A stretch of 64,000 nucleotides of DNA from Listeria swaminathanii (GTDB taxonomy: Bacteria; Bacillota; Bacilli; Lactobacillales; Listeriaceae). Position 1 is the first letter of the stretch, and each line of letters opens with the position of its first letter. The notes under the pieces were generated by a model, which was given only the letters and a program-made list of their open reading frames with translations, was not told the origin of the DNA and searched no databases. The stretch is taken from positions 248,001 to 312,000 of the forward strand of contig NZ_JAATOD010000002.1 of assembly GCF_014229645.1 (NCBI RefSeq), written 5' to 3'. A program made the position numbers and the translations under genes. Of the stretch, positions 56,798-64,000 are shown piece after piece.

Positions 56798-57082
56798 TTA
56801 TTTTAAGGCGTTCAGTAATTTTTCTGTTTCTTCGTCCATGCCCATGCCAGTTAAGAAAGCAATACCATTTAATGTGGGAATATCAAATTCTTTGTTTGCT
56901 TTTGTAATCGCCACATATACATCACTTGTTTTAATATGTTGTTCAAGTGACTTAATATCTACTGCTTCAACTGTCGCGCGAACTCCCTTTTCTTTTAAAA
57001 TACGTTCTACTTTTGATGCGACTGTTTGACTTGTTGCCACTCCTGATCCACATGCTACGATAACTTTTTTCATTGTAATCAC
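56798..57082 (-). CDS. PTS galactitol-type IIB component
   Basis: The 94-residue protein has the phosphocysteine loop VACGSGVATSQTVA (Cys 11), as in GatB. It passes phosphate from IIA to the sugar at IIC. It overlaps the IIA gene by 4 bp. Confidence 0.93.
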   Translation of the reverse strand: MITMKKVIVACGSGVATSQTVASKVERILKEKGVRATVEAVDIKSLEQHIKTSDVYVAITKANKEFDIPTLNGIAFLTGMGMDEETEKLLNALK

Positions 57083-57546
57083 TCTCCAAATTGTTTTTTT
57101 AGGAAATCACATAAAGTATTGCTATCATTTATTTCTTTTATTTGTTCCACAAAGTCTGCTTCCATAAATTTTTCCATGATACTTGAAAGCAGTGGAACTT
57201 GATCTTGGGGATTTTTGATTCCTAACATGAAAATTACTTCGACATCAATCCACTTATCTACCGTTCCCATTTGAACAAAAGGAATCGGTGTAGAAAGTTT
57301 ATTTACGAGTACAAAAGGCCGTTTTACATAAATTGTATCTGTATGAGGAATTGCGATTTTGATGCCATTCATCTCGAGTCCAGTAGGAAAAACTACTTCT
57401 CGGCTTGTTACCGCTTCTCTAAAAGTTGGCTCTACATACTGCTCTTTCTCTAATATATTGCTCGTGTATTCAAAAAGTTCTGCCTGACTCTCGTATCTTG
57501 AATTTATCAGGGTTAACTCTTTTTGAAACAAATCATGGTAATCCAC
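57079..57546 (-). CDS. PTS galactitol/fructose-type IIA component
   Basis: The 155-residue IIA domain has the phospho-histidine motif GIKIAIPHTDTIYV. The start is GTG 57546, 6 nt after GGGGGTGAG; a longer frame would include that site. It lies 7 bp after the regulator gene. Confidence 0.9.
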   Translation of the reverse strand: MDYHDLFQKELTLINSRYESQAELFEYTSNILEKEQYVEPTFREAVTSREVVFPTGLEMNGIKIAIPHTDTIYVKRPFVLVNKLSTPIPFVQMGTVDKWIDVEVIFMLGIKNPQDQVPLLSSIMEKFMEADFVEQIKEINDSNTLCDFLKKQFGE

Positions 57547-57553
57547 GCGACGC

Positions 57554-59560
57554 TCACCCCCTTTCAAGGATTTCAACGATTTTCTTTTTGTTAGTAGAAG
57601 CGAGAAGTTCCGCTAATCTCTCTGGCTGCAAGAAAATTTCGTTCAATTTTAGTAATAGTGGTATGTGCTTGTTTTGTTCGGATGGAGCTAGGGCAATCAT
57701 GATTTTGACCGCTTTGTTCCCGGGTGTCCTTGTGTCCGCTTTCATTATCATCAACTGAATATCTTGCTTGATTACGCCATTCGCCGGTTTGGCATGTGGC
57801 AAGTAAATATTCGGACCAATCATCATCTGCTCATAATTTTGATAGAAGATTTCTTCGCAAGTATGAATGTAACAAGTATCCACTGTTCCGCGTTCTAGCA
57901 TTGGTGAAAATGCCGCCGAAACCAGCCTCTCCCACTCAAGCGGAGTTTCTAAAAAATGAATCTGTTCTTCGGTAATCCTCATTTGTTCAGGCTCTTTTTT
58001 CTCCACGGGCTGCTCTTTTTTGCTAAAAAACGATTCTACTTTTGCTTGCACTAAGCGAATATTTTCTTCCGGAATTTCATCTTTTAGCATGGCAAGTAGT
58101 TCTTTGGTTTTTTTATGACTGTCCATTTCGATGGCCTTGTCGACTTGTTCTCTAAGGATTTGTCGGCTATCTTTACTTAAAATCGACGGGATCACAAAAA
58201 TGGTGGCATTACTTTGGACTGGAACGGTTGTAAAAATAAAATCGATATCACGCGCGACCGTATTTAATTGCCGCACCGCATAAGCTCCTTGAAAATCAAT
58301 ATTCGGAAACATCATTTTCAAGTTTTCTAACAGTAATTTGGAAATGGATGTACCACTTTTACAAAGGACGACTGCGCGGAATATCGGCTGTTCCGTTTCC
58401 TCGATTTGATACATCCATCCAAGAACTATCATCGAAAGATACACAATTTCTTCTTCCGACCACTTACGGCCAACCAGTTTTTCAAAAGGTTTAGAGGCTT
58501 TTTCTACAATGTTGAATGTTGGGGTGTATTCTTTGATAAATTGTTTTTTAAGCGGATTATTGATTTGAAATCCTAAAATTGTCCGGTAAATTGCTGGTCT
58601 GACATGTAAAATCACTTTTTCTTTAAATTCGTTTTTCTTCATGATTTCAGTCGCAAAATACATTTCAAGTAAGCGGATGAACTCATCGACTGCGTAGGCA
58701 ATTTCTTCACTGTCTGAGAAATGAAGTGCCGACTCGACTAGGTTCGAAGCGAGTACTTGTAACGATAAGTACAGCAAATCATTTTCACTTAAAAAGTCGT
58801 AACCCCAAAACATTTCTTTCATTATCGGGAACTCGCGGGTATTTTTGATGTCATACATTTCAATTTTAAATGTCCATTTTTTATTTGTTACGTTGGACCG
58901 TTTGATGATGCCGTGGAGGATATAGGGCAATTCCTCCATTTGTTCATCTGTAAATGTAATTTGGAGTTTACTTTCGACTTTTTCGAGCCGTTTCTTTAGC
59001 AAAAAGACTTCGCTAACTGTAATAAGCTTCTTTTCATCAAGTACGAATTTTCCGTACGGGGTCTGCACGACTTCGCGAATGAGTTCCGCTAGTAAATTAC
59101 GAATCAAGAATTCTGAACCGGAAACTGCATAACCATCTTTTCGCGAGTAATCTAGTTGTATTTCAAATTCATGCAAGCTTTCCTTAATACTTTTCACATC
59201 TGTTAACATCGTATTTTTACTTACATAAACGTATTCCGCAAGCGCGCCGAGTGACATGTAATGATTGTGAAGCAGTAATTTAATCATAATTAGTTTGCGA
59301 CGAATATTTACCTCATAAAACGAAAACAGCTGTTGTTCTTCTGCCGTTAAAAGCCGGTAACAAGCTTCCCTACATACATCTGTAACAAAAATCATGTCAT
59401 GGTCAATCAAAATTGGTTCTGACTTTAGTAGATGGTTTATTTGTGTAATCTGTGCGCTAATTGCTTCTTTTGATACCTTAAAATTTTTGGAAACATTTCT
59501 AAGATTCACTTGCCGATTCAAGAGCAGATAAGTAATTAATTCCTTACAATTCTGTTCCAT
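57554..59560 (-). CDS. PRD-containing PTS-controlled transcriptional regulator (BglG/MtlR-like)
   Basis: The 668-residue protein has an N-terminal pair of HTH segments (about 1-130; LRNVSKNFKVSKEAISAQI and LGALAEYVYVSKNTMLTDV), two PRD domains (about 190-400), a IIB-Gat-like domain (about 405-495; VLCKSGTSISKLLLENL with Cys) and a C-terminal IIA domain (about 540-668; YLPHAKPANGV with His). Phosphorylation of PRD His and the IIB/IIA modules by the PTS sets its activity. It is first in the PTS operon and likely activates it. Its sugar is unknown. Confidence 0.88.
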   Translation of the reverse strand: MEQNCKELITYLLLNRQVNLRNVSKNFKVSKEAISAQITQINHLLKSEPILIDHDMIFVTDVCREACYRLLTAEEQQLFSFYEVNIRRKLIMIKLLLHNHYMSLGALAEYVYVSKNTMLTDVKSIKESLHEFEIQLDYSRKDGYAVSGSEFLIRNLLAELIREVVQTPYGKFVLDEKKLITVSEVFLLKKRLEKVESKLQITFTDEQMEELPYILHGIIKRSNVTNKKWTFKIEMYDIKNTREFPIMKEMFWGYDFLSENDLLYLSLQVLASNLVESALHFSDSEEIAYAVDEFIRLLEMYFATEIMKKNEFKEKVILHVRPAIYRTILGFQINNPLKKQFIKEYTPTFNIVEKASKPFEKLVGRKWSEEEIVYLSMIVLGWMYQIEETEQPIFRAVVLCKSGTSISKLLLENLKMMFPNIDFQGAYAVRQLNTVARDIDFIFTTVPVQSNATIFVIPSILSKDSRQILREQVDKAIEMDSHKKTKELLAMLKDEIPEENIRLVQAKVESFFSKKEQPVEKKEPEQMRITEEQIHFLETPLEWERLVSAAFSPMLERGTVDTCYIHTCEEIFYQNYEQMMIGPNIYLPHAKPANGVIKQDIQLMIMKADTRTPGNKAVKIMIALAPSEQNKHIPLLLKLNEIFLQPERLAELLASTNKKKIVEILERG

Positions 59561-59718
59561 CTACTTTCCCCTCCCTTATACTAATAGTAAATGATAACCC
59601 TTACATAAAAATGCTGATTCATCACAACTTCGCTTTTGGCAGAAAGATTTATTGTGATGAGTAACATTTTTGGGTCTCTTTCTATTATAGATTAGAAGCT
59701 ATTAGAGGGGAATATGAA

Positions 59719-59764
59719 AAAAGTGCAACTCAGCATTAACTCACGCTTCGTCGCACTTTTTTCC
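59719..59764 (-). terminator. Terminator of pdxR overlapping the coding end
   Basis: Minus-strand AAAAAAGTGCGAC pairs with GTTGCACTTTTTT over a 20-nt loop. The left arm lies inside the last codons of pdxR. Confidence 0.8.
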
Positions 59765-61186
59765 CATTATTATTTGCTGTAAAATTTTTGCTACTTGTAC
59801 CGCTTCTCCCTTTTTTAATCGTGCATAAGTCACACGGATGACAGCTTCTTTTACCCCGAATAAAAATCCCGGCATCACGAGCAAATCATGCGCTAAAAAA
59901 ATATCAAAATCGCGGATTGAGCGAAATTCGATTGGCAACTTCACCCATAAATGAAATCCACCTTTTGGCCGAATAAATTCCAGCTCATCTGGTAAAATGG
60001 TTTCGAAAGCTTCAATCAAATCGTCGCGCCTTTTTTCTAACACTTGATGCAATTGTTTTAAGTGGGCACTATATCCGGATGTGTTTAACACGCTATTCGC
60101 CAGTACTTGCGGAAAAATACTTAAACCAAAATCCATTTCTTGCCTTGCGAGTGCGAGTCGTTCAATCACTGCTGTCGGTCCAATTAGCCAGCCAATCCGC
60201 GTGGTTGACCCCATAATTTTCGAAAGCGAGCCAATATACAACACATTATCGGCATCCAGCTGTTTTAATGGCACAGGAATGTCTTTATCAAGCGCCGCCA
60301 GTTCGGAAAATGGATCATCTTCCACAATCGGAATTTGCAAGTGCGCACAAATTTTCACCAGTTCTTTGCGTCGTTCCAAACTCATCACGAGCCCAGTCGG
60401 ATTTTGAAACGTCGGATTAACAAAAACCATTTTGACACGATGCTTATGGTATAAATCGCGTAACTCAGAGATGATCACACCATCCGCGTCCATCGGCAAA
60501 GCAAAAATCCGCAACCCTGCAGATTGAAATAACGACAGCGAATAAAAATAAGACGGCGACTCAATCGCTACAGCATCGCCCGGTTTTAATAAACATTGCG
60601 TAATTAAAAATAAAGCTTGTTGTGCTCCTGATGTAATAAAAATTTGCTCTGGTCGCGAATTCAATCCGTAGGCGGCCTTCATTTGTTTTTGAATCGTTTC
60701 TCGCAAAGGCCTGTAACCCGCTTCGTCTTCCAGTTGCTCCTCGGCAATAAAAGACTGCCACGAAAGACTCGGCGTTTCCATTTTCGGCGTCATTTCCAGT
60801 GGAAGTTCCCCGGTTGCAGCATCAATCACCCGTTCCGCATCCACTCGTTCCATGACTCCCGCTTGACGAATATAAGGAACAGCTGGTGTAAAACCGCCTT
60901 GTGTCAAATAATGGCGCCAATTCGTCGACTGCCCGGCAAAAAGCCCCCATTTTTCCGCATTAACCGTTGTTCCACTACCTTGTTTGCGAATGATAACAGC
61001 CCGCGCCGTAAGTTCATCCAGCGCCCGCACAACCGTCGAACGATTCACGCCAAACAACTCCGCCAACTGTCTTTCTGGAGGCAACTTTTCTTCTGGCAAA
61101 AGTTCACCATTCATAATTTTCGTTTCGATTAAATCAACAATTTGTAAATAAATCGGTAAACTGGAATTTTCACTTAACTGCCACAT
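59741..61186 (-). CDS. pdxR: MocR-type regulator of vitamin B6 synthesis, PdxR
   Basis: The 481-residue protein has an N-terminal GntR winged helix (about 5-75; LPPERQLAELFGVNRSTVVRALDEL) fused to an aminotransferase-like domain that binds PLP (SLSKIMGSTTRIGWL with the Schiff-base Lys near 305). PdxR senses PLP and activates pdxST when it is low. ATG 61186 is set by AGGAGGAATG; the longer frame runs into the operator region. It is divergent from pdxST. Confidence 0.92.
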   Translation of the reverse strand: MWQLSENSSLPIYLQIVDLIETKIMNGELLPEEKLPPERQLAELFGVNRSTVVRALDELTARAVIIRKQGSGTTVNAEKWGLFAGQSTNWRHYLTQGGFTPAVPYIRQAGVMERVDAERVIDAATGELPLEMTPKMETPSLSWQSFIAEEQLEDEAGYRPLRETIQKQMKAAYGLNSRPEQIFITSGAQQALFLITQCLLKPGDAVAIESPSYFYSLSLFQSAGLRIFALPMDADGVIISELRDLYHKHRVKMVFVNPTFQNPTGLVMSLERRKELVKICAHLQIPIVEDDPFSELAALDKDIPVPLKQLDADNVLYIGSLSKIMGSTTRIGWLIGPTAVIERLALARQEMDFGLSIFPQVLANSVLNTSGYSAHLKQLHQVLEKRRDDLIEAFETILPDELEFIRPKGGFHLWVKLPIEFRSIRDFDIFLAHDLLVMPGFLFGVKEAVIRVTYARLKKGEAVQVAKILQQIIMGKKCDEA

Positions 61187-61206
61187 CGGCACATTCCTCC
61201 TATATA

Positions 61207-61234
61207 AATTGGATGGAGAAAACAACATCCAATT
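61207..61234. promoter_or_regulatory. Inverted repeat in the pdxR-pdxST control region (candidate PdxR site)
   Basis: AATTGGATG (61207-61215) and CATCCAATT (61226-61234) form a perfect 9-bp inverted repeat with a 10-bp spacer, just upstream of the pdxST -35. Position fits an activator/autorepressor site. Confidence 0.6.
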
Positions 61235-61241
61235 GGCTGTT

Positions 61242-61271
61242 TTTACGAAATGGCTTTTAGCTTATCATAAT
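61242..61271 (+). promoter_or_regulatory. Promoter of pdxST
   Basis: TTTACG, an 18-bp spacer and CATAAT on the plus strand, about 40 bp before pdxS. The weak -35 agrees with activator dependence. Confidence 0.55.
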
Positions 61272-61311
61272 AGTCAGGTAATTTCAATTAACTTTGATGG
61301 AGGTTGTTACT

Positions 61312-62199
61312 ATGGAGAAAAAAGTTGGTACAGATCGTGTAAAACGTGGCATGGCGCAAATGCAAAAAGGTGGCGTCATTATGGATGTAGTTAATGCTGA
61401 ACAAGCAAAAATCGCGGAAGAAGCTGGTGCAGTTGCCGTTATGGCACTTGAACGGGTTCCTTCCGATATTCGTGCAGCCGGTGGTGTCGCTCGAATGGCT
61501 GACCCTCGCATTGTCGAAGAAGTAATGAATGCTGTATCTATCCCTGTTATGGCAAAAGCCCGTATCGGCCATATCACAGAAGCGCGCGTCCTAGAAGCAA
61601 TGGGCGTGGATTATATTGATGAAAGTGAAGTATTAACTCCCGCCGATGATGAATTCCATTTATTAAAATCAGATTTCACCGTTCCTTTCGTATGTGGTTG
61701 CCGAGATATCGGTGAAGCACTGCGCCGTATTGGTGAAGGTGCTGCCATGCTCCGTACAAAAGGAGAACCCGGAACTGGTAATATCGTCGAAGCTGTCCGT
61801 CATATGCGCCAAGTAAACGGCCAAATCCGCCAAATCGCTGGTATGACAGATGATGAATTAATGGTTGCCGCTAAAAACTTCGGTGCTCCGTATGAATTAA
61901 TCAAAGAAATTAAAACACTTGGCAAACTTCCGGTCGTTAATTTTGCCGCCGGTGGTGTTGCGACTCCCGCTGATGCTGCACTAATGATGGAACTTGGAGC
62001 AGACGGTGTTTTCGTTGGATCAGGTATCTTCAAATCCGACAACCCAGCAAAATTCGCCAGCGCCATCGTCCAAGCCACTACTTATTATACAGACTATGAA
62101 TTAATCGGAAAACTGTCCAAAGAGCTAGGTTCCCCGATGAAAGGAATCGAAATGTCTCGCCTTAATCCAGAAGACAGAATGCAAGATCGGAGTATTTAA
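61312..62199 (+). CDS. pdxS: Pyridoxal 5'-phosphate synthase lyase subunit PdxS
   Basis: PdxS makes PLP from ribose 5-phosphate, glyceraldehyde 3-phosphate and ammonia delivered by PdxT. The 295-residue TIM barrel has [29 protein letters not shown] (catalytic Lys) and [10 protein letters not shown] (second Lys). ATG 61312 is set by GGAGG; an ATG 18 bp upstream overlaps that region. pdxT follows after 1 bp. Confidence 0.97.
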   Translation: MEKKVGTDRVKRGMAQMQKGGVIMDVVNAEQAKIAEEAGAVAVMALERVPSDIRAAGGVARMADPRIVEEVMNAVSIPVMAKARIGHITEARVLEAMGVDYIDESEVLTPADDEFHLLKSDFTVPFVCGCRDIGEALRRIGEGAAMLRTKGEPGTGNIVEAVRHMRQVNGQIRQIAGMTDDELMVAAKNFGAPYELIKEIKTLGKLPVVNFAAGGVATPADAALMMELGADGVFVGSGIFKSDNPAKFASAIVQATTYYTDYELIGKLSKELGSPMKGIEMSRLNPEDRMQDRSI

Positions 62200-62200
62200 T

Positions 62201-62767
62201 ATGAAAAAAATTGGTGTACTTGCACTTCAAGGTGCAGTCGATGAGCATATCCAAATGATTGAATCTGTCGGTGCTCTCCCTTTTAAAGTAATGCGTTCAA
62301 GCGATTTAGATGGACTTGACGGGCTTGTTTTACCCGGCGGAGAAAGTACCACGATGCGCAAAATAATGAAGCGTTATGATTTAATGGAACCTATCCGCGC
62401 ATTTGCAAGTGAAGGGAAAGCTATTTTTGGAACTTGTGCTGGGCTTGTCCTTTTATCCAAAGAAATTGAAGGCGGCGAAGAAAGCCTTGGATTGCTTGAC
62501 GCTACCGCAGTTCGTAATGGTTTTGGACGTCAGAAAGAAAGCTTTGAAGCCGAATTAAATGTAGAAACATTTGGTGCAACTCCCTTTGAAGCCGTGTTTA
62601 TCCGTGCTCCCTACTTAATTGAACTAAGCGATGAAGTCACCATATTAGCGACAATTGACGAGAGAATCGTCGCTGCCCAACAAGCGAATATTCTCGTAAC
62701 CGCCTTCCATCCTGAATTAACTAATGACAATCGTTGGATGCGTTACTTCCTCGAAAAAATGGTATAA
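62201..62767 (+). CDS. pdxT: Pyridoxal 5'-phosphate synthase glutaminase subunit PdxT
   Basis: The 188-residue class I glutaminase supplies ammonia to PdxS. GLVLPGGESTTMRK, nucleophile Cys in FGTCAGLVLL and the His/Glu pair in FHPELT complete the triad. Start is 1 bp after pdxS; a strong terminator follows. Confidence 0.97.
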   Translation: MKKIGVLALQGAVDEHIQMIESVGALPFKVMRSSDLDGLDGLVLPGGESTTMRKIMKRYDLMEPIRAFASEGKAIFGTCAGLVLLSKEIEGGEESLGLLDATAVRNGFGRQKESFEAELNVETFGATPFEAVFIRAPYLIELSDEVTILATIDERIVAAQQANILVTAFHPELTNDNRWMRYFLEKMV

Positions 62768-62768
62768 A

Positions 62769-62812
62769 AAAACACAGCGGAAATCTAAACGATGATTTCC
62801 GCTGTGTTTTTT
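62769..62812. terminator. Bidirectional terminator after pdxST
   Basis: AACACAGCGGAAATC / GATTTCCGCTGTGTT stem with an 8-nt loop, A-run before, T-run after. It also serves the convergent membrane protein genes. Confidence 0.95.
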
Positions 62813-62814
62813 AT

Positions 62815-63255
62815 TTATTTTGCCATAGATTCTATATATGATTTCGCATCTTTTTCCGGAATTCCCTCATAAATATAAAATTCATACATGTATTTCTCTA
62901 ATGCTGGAAGATACTTCGATACATCTTCGCCAGATCTTCTCATTTTATTAATATTAATCAAAGAAGCATCAATATTTTTTCTTTGTGCCTTCGTCAAATC
63001 TTCATAAGGAATATTTTTTTCGTAATAAGAAACCATAACATCCTTACTAATGTCTTTTCGATAAGAATCTCCAACAAACATAAGTACAATTCCCGCTACT
63101 ACACAAAGGCCTAAAACAATCCCCATTGTGCTAGTAGGGCGAAATCTCCCTTTTGTGGATGAGCGTAGAATGTTAATAATAAGTACGCCAATAGGATAAA
63201 CTAAAACTAGCGCTCCTCCTAAATACATCATTAATTCACCAGTATTTTGTATCAT
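62815..63255 (-). CDS. Hypothetical membrane protein, second of a pair
   Basis: The 146-residue protein has two membrane segments (about 8-30 and 42-62) and a charged C-terminal half (about 65-146) rich in Lys, Asp and Tyr, probably soluble. Its ATG overlaps the upstream stop (TAATG). I do not recognise it. Confidence 0.7.
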   Translation of the reverse strand: MIQNTGELMMYLGGALVLVYPIGVLIINILRSSTKGRFRPTSTMGIVLGLCVVAGIVLMFVGDSYRKDISKDVMVSYYEKNIPYEDLTKAQRKNIDASLININKMRRSGEDVSKYLPALEKYMYEFYIYEGIPEKDAKSYIESMAK

Positions 63256-63923
63256 TAATAATCCTCCTTATAAAATAATTCATTGGTGTCAAAACTTTCT
63301 TGAAGACTTGTAACAAGAGGATTATCAATATCAAAGCATCGTTCAATCATTCTGGCATTCGAAAACTCCGTCTCCCAGATTCCCAGAATTACTTTACCAT
63401 TACGTTTTACATCATATACCCGATATACTTGGGCTTGTCTTGCATCCATAACCCCATTGTAATCGTATAGTTTCGCTTCAATAGAATCGATTTTATGAAA
63501 CCAGATAATTTTCTTTTTAATTAAGTTACCACTTACTATCGCATTTTTATATAATTTCACATAATTCGTAGCATTCAGCGTACACCAAACAAACCAGATA
63601 GCTAAAATTGCCAACATAATCAATTTACTATTAATAGAACCCCGATAAAAAATCCCAATAACAAGCATAATTAAGCAAATAAAAATAGGCAGGATAAAGC
63701 GCCCACTCTTGCTTCTTTTCAATAGAAGAATAAGTTCGCCCAGTTCCTCCACACCCGTATTAGACTTATTAAAAAATACTTTAAACATAGAAAACTTGTT
63801 CTCAAATTCTTGTTGCAGTTTCTGTTTTCGCTGCCTATTTATCCTGTTTGCAAATAGTATTGCTAATCCTACAAATAAAGCAACACCTAAGAGAGATAAC
63901 CAGCGGACTAAATTCTCGTCCAT
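63255..63923 (-). CDS. Hypothetical membrane protein, first of a pair
   Basis: The 222-residue protein has one membrane segment near the start (about 8-25) and two in the middle (about 75-93 and 97-115), then a C-terminal PH-like beta region (IKKKIIWFHKIDSIEAKLYDYNG). AAAGGATTG precedes the ATG. It is coupled to the next gene by a 1-bp overlap. No family recognised. Confidence 0.7.
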   Translation of the reverse strand: MDENLVRWLSLLGVALFVGLAILFANRINRQRKQKLQQEFENKFSMFKVFFNKSNTGVEELGELILLLKRSKSGRFILPIFICLIMLVIGIFYRGSINSKLIMLAILAIWFVWCTLNATNYVKLYKNAIVSGNLIKKKIIWFHKIDSIEAKLYDYNGVMDARQAQVYRVYDVKRNGKVILGIWETEFSNARMIERCFDIDNPLVTSLQESFDTNELFYKEDY

Positions 63924-64000
63924 GTTCTACAATCCTTTCTTTTTATCAATTCAAGTTTACATAGCAAAAAGGACATCATCCCCCAAATCTATTGCTACAC

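Overview
The window looks like chromosomal DNA of a Listeria sensu stricto species, most likely Listeria monocytogenes or a close pathogenic relative. It is low-GC Firmicute DNA. Gene order matches the mraZ/rsmH/ftsL/pbpB, rpmF/yceD, coaD/rsmD, ctaA/ctaB, groES/groEL/bsh, rex/tsaEBD, argGH, betL and pdxRST neighbourhoods that I associate with that genus. It carries a bile salt hydrolase gene and two LPXTG surface proteins, one of them internalin-like. The species call comes from recognition, not a database comparison. I see no prophage, insertion sequence, CRISPR array or rRNA operon. There is one tRNA gene.

Layout. 1-2.7 kb: 5' end of the division and cell wall (dcw) cluster on the minus strand (pbpB partial, ftsL, rsmH, mraZ), with candidate MraZ boxes upstream. 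2.9-6.4 kb: an MFS exporter divergent from an SgrR-like regulator. 6.4-16 kb: translation and housekeeping genes (panE, rpmF, yceD, tmcAL, a short UvrA paralogue, a PDZ-Lon protease, coaD, rsmD, ylbG, ylbF, a CAP protein). 16-22 kb: heme A synthesis (ctaB/ctaA divergent), a K+ channel, a MOSC protein and a copper pair (YcnI, CopC-CopD fusion). 22-27.5 kb: mscL, an internalin-like LPXTG protein, a DUF1672-like lipoprotein, small membrane proteins and bsh behind a sigma-B-type promoter. 27.6-31.5 kb: groESL with CIRCE, a CPBP protease and rex. 31.7-37.9 kb: an ABC-F ATPase, an alpha/beta hydrolase, a gene-poor stretch that appears to hold a type I toxin-antitoxin locus, then tsaE-tsaB-rimI-tsaD, the t6A tRNA-modification genes, with every junction overlapping by 4 bp. 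37.9-42 kb: two lipoproteins, a fluoride-exporter pair, a GyrI-like protein and an aminoglycoside phosphotransferase-like (APH) protein. 42.2 kb: tRNA-Leu(GAG). 42.3-49 kb: a CnaB-type LPXTG protein, an HTH-TPR regulator, a TetR-MATE operon and an HSL-type esterase. 49.3-53.6 kb: argGH and the betaine transporter betL with a sigma-B-type promoter. 53.6-59.6 kb: a galactitol-type PTS operon with kinase, aldolase and PRD regulator. 59.7-62.8 kb: pdxR divergent from pdxST (vitamin B6). 62.8-64 kb: two unknown membrane proteins.

How the genes work together. Most of the window is conserved core genome with compact operons and many bidirectional terminators. The stress and host-adaptation layer is bsh, betL, groESL, the internalin-like protein and the CnaB LPXTG protein. 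The least ordinary item is at about 34.7-35.05 kb. A 28-codon ORF resembling the TxpA/BsrG holin-like toxins sits on the minus strand and converges, through a shared bidirectional terminator, with a short plus-strand RNA. That layout resembles the Fst/par(pAD1) type I toxin-antitoxin module. I did not find the long direct repeats that such modules use, so the antitoxin half remains an inference.
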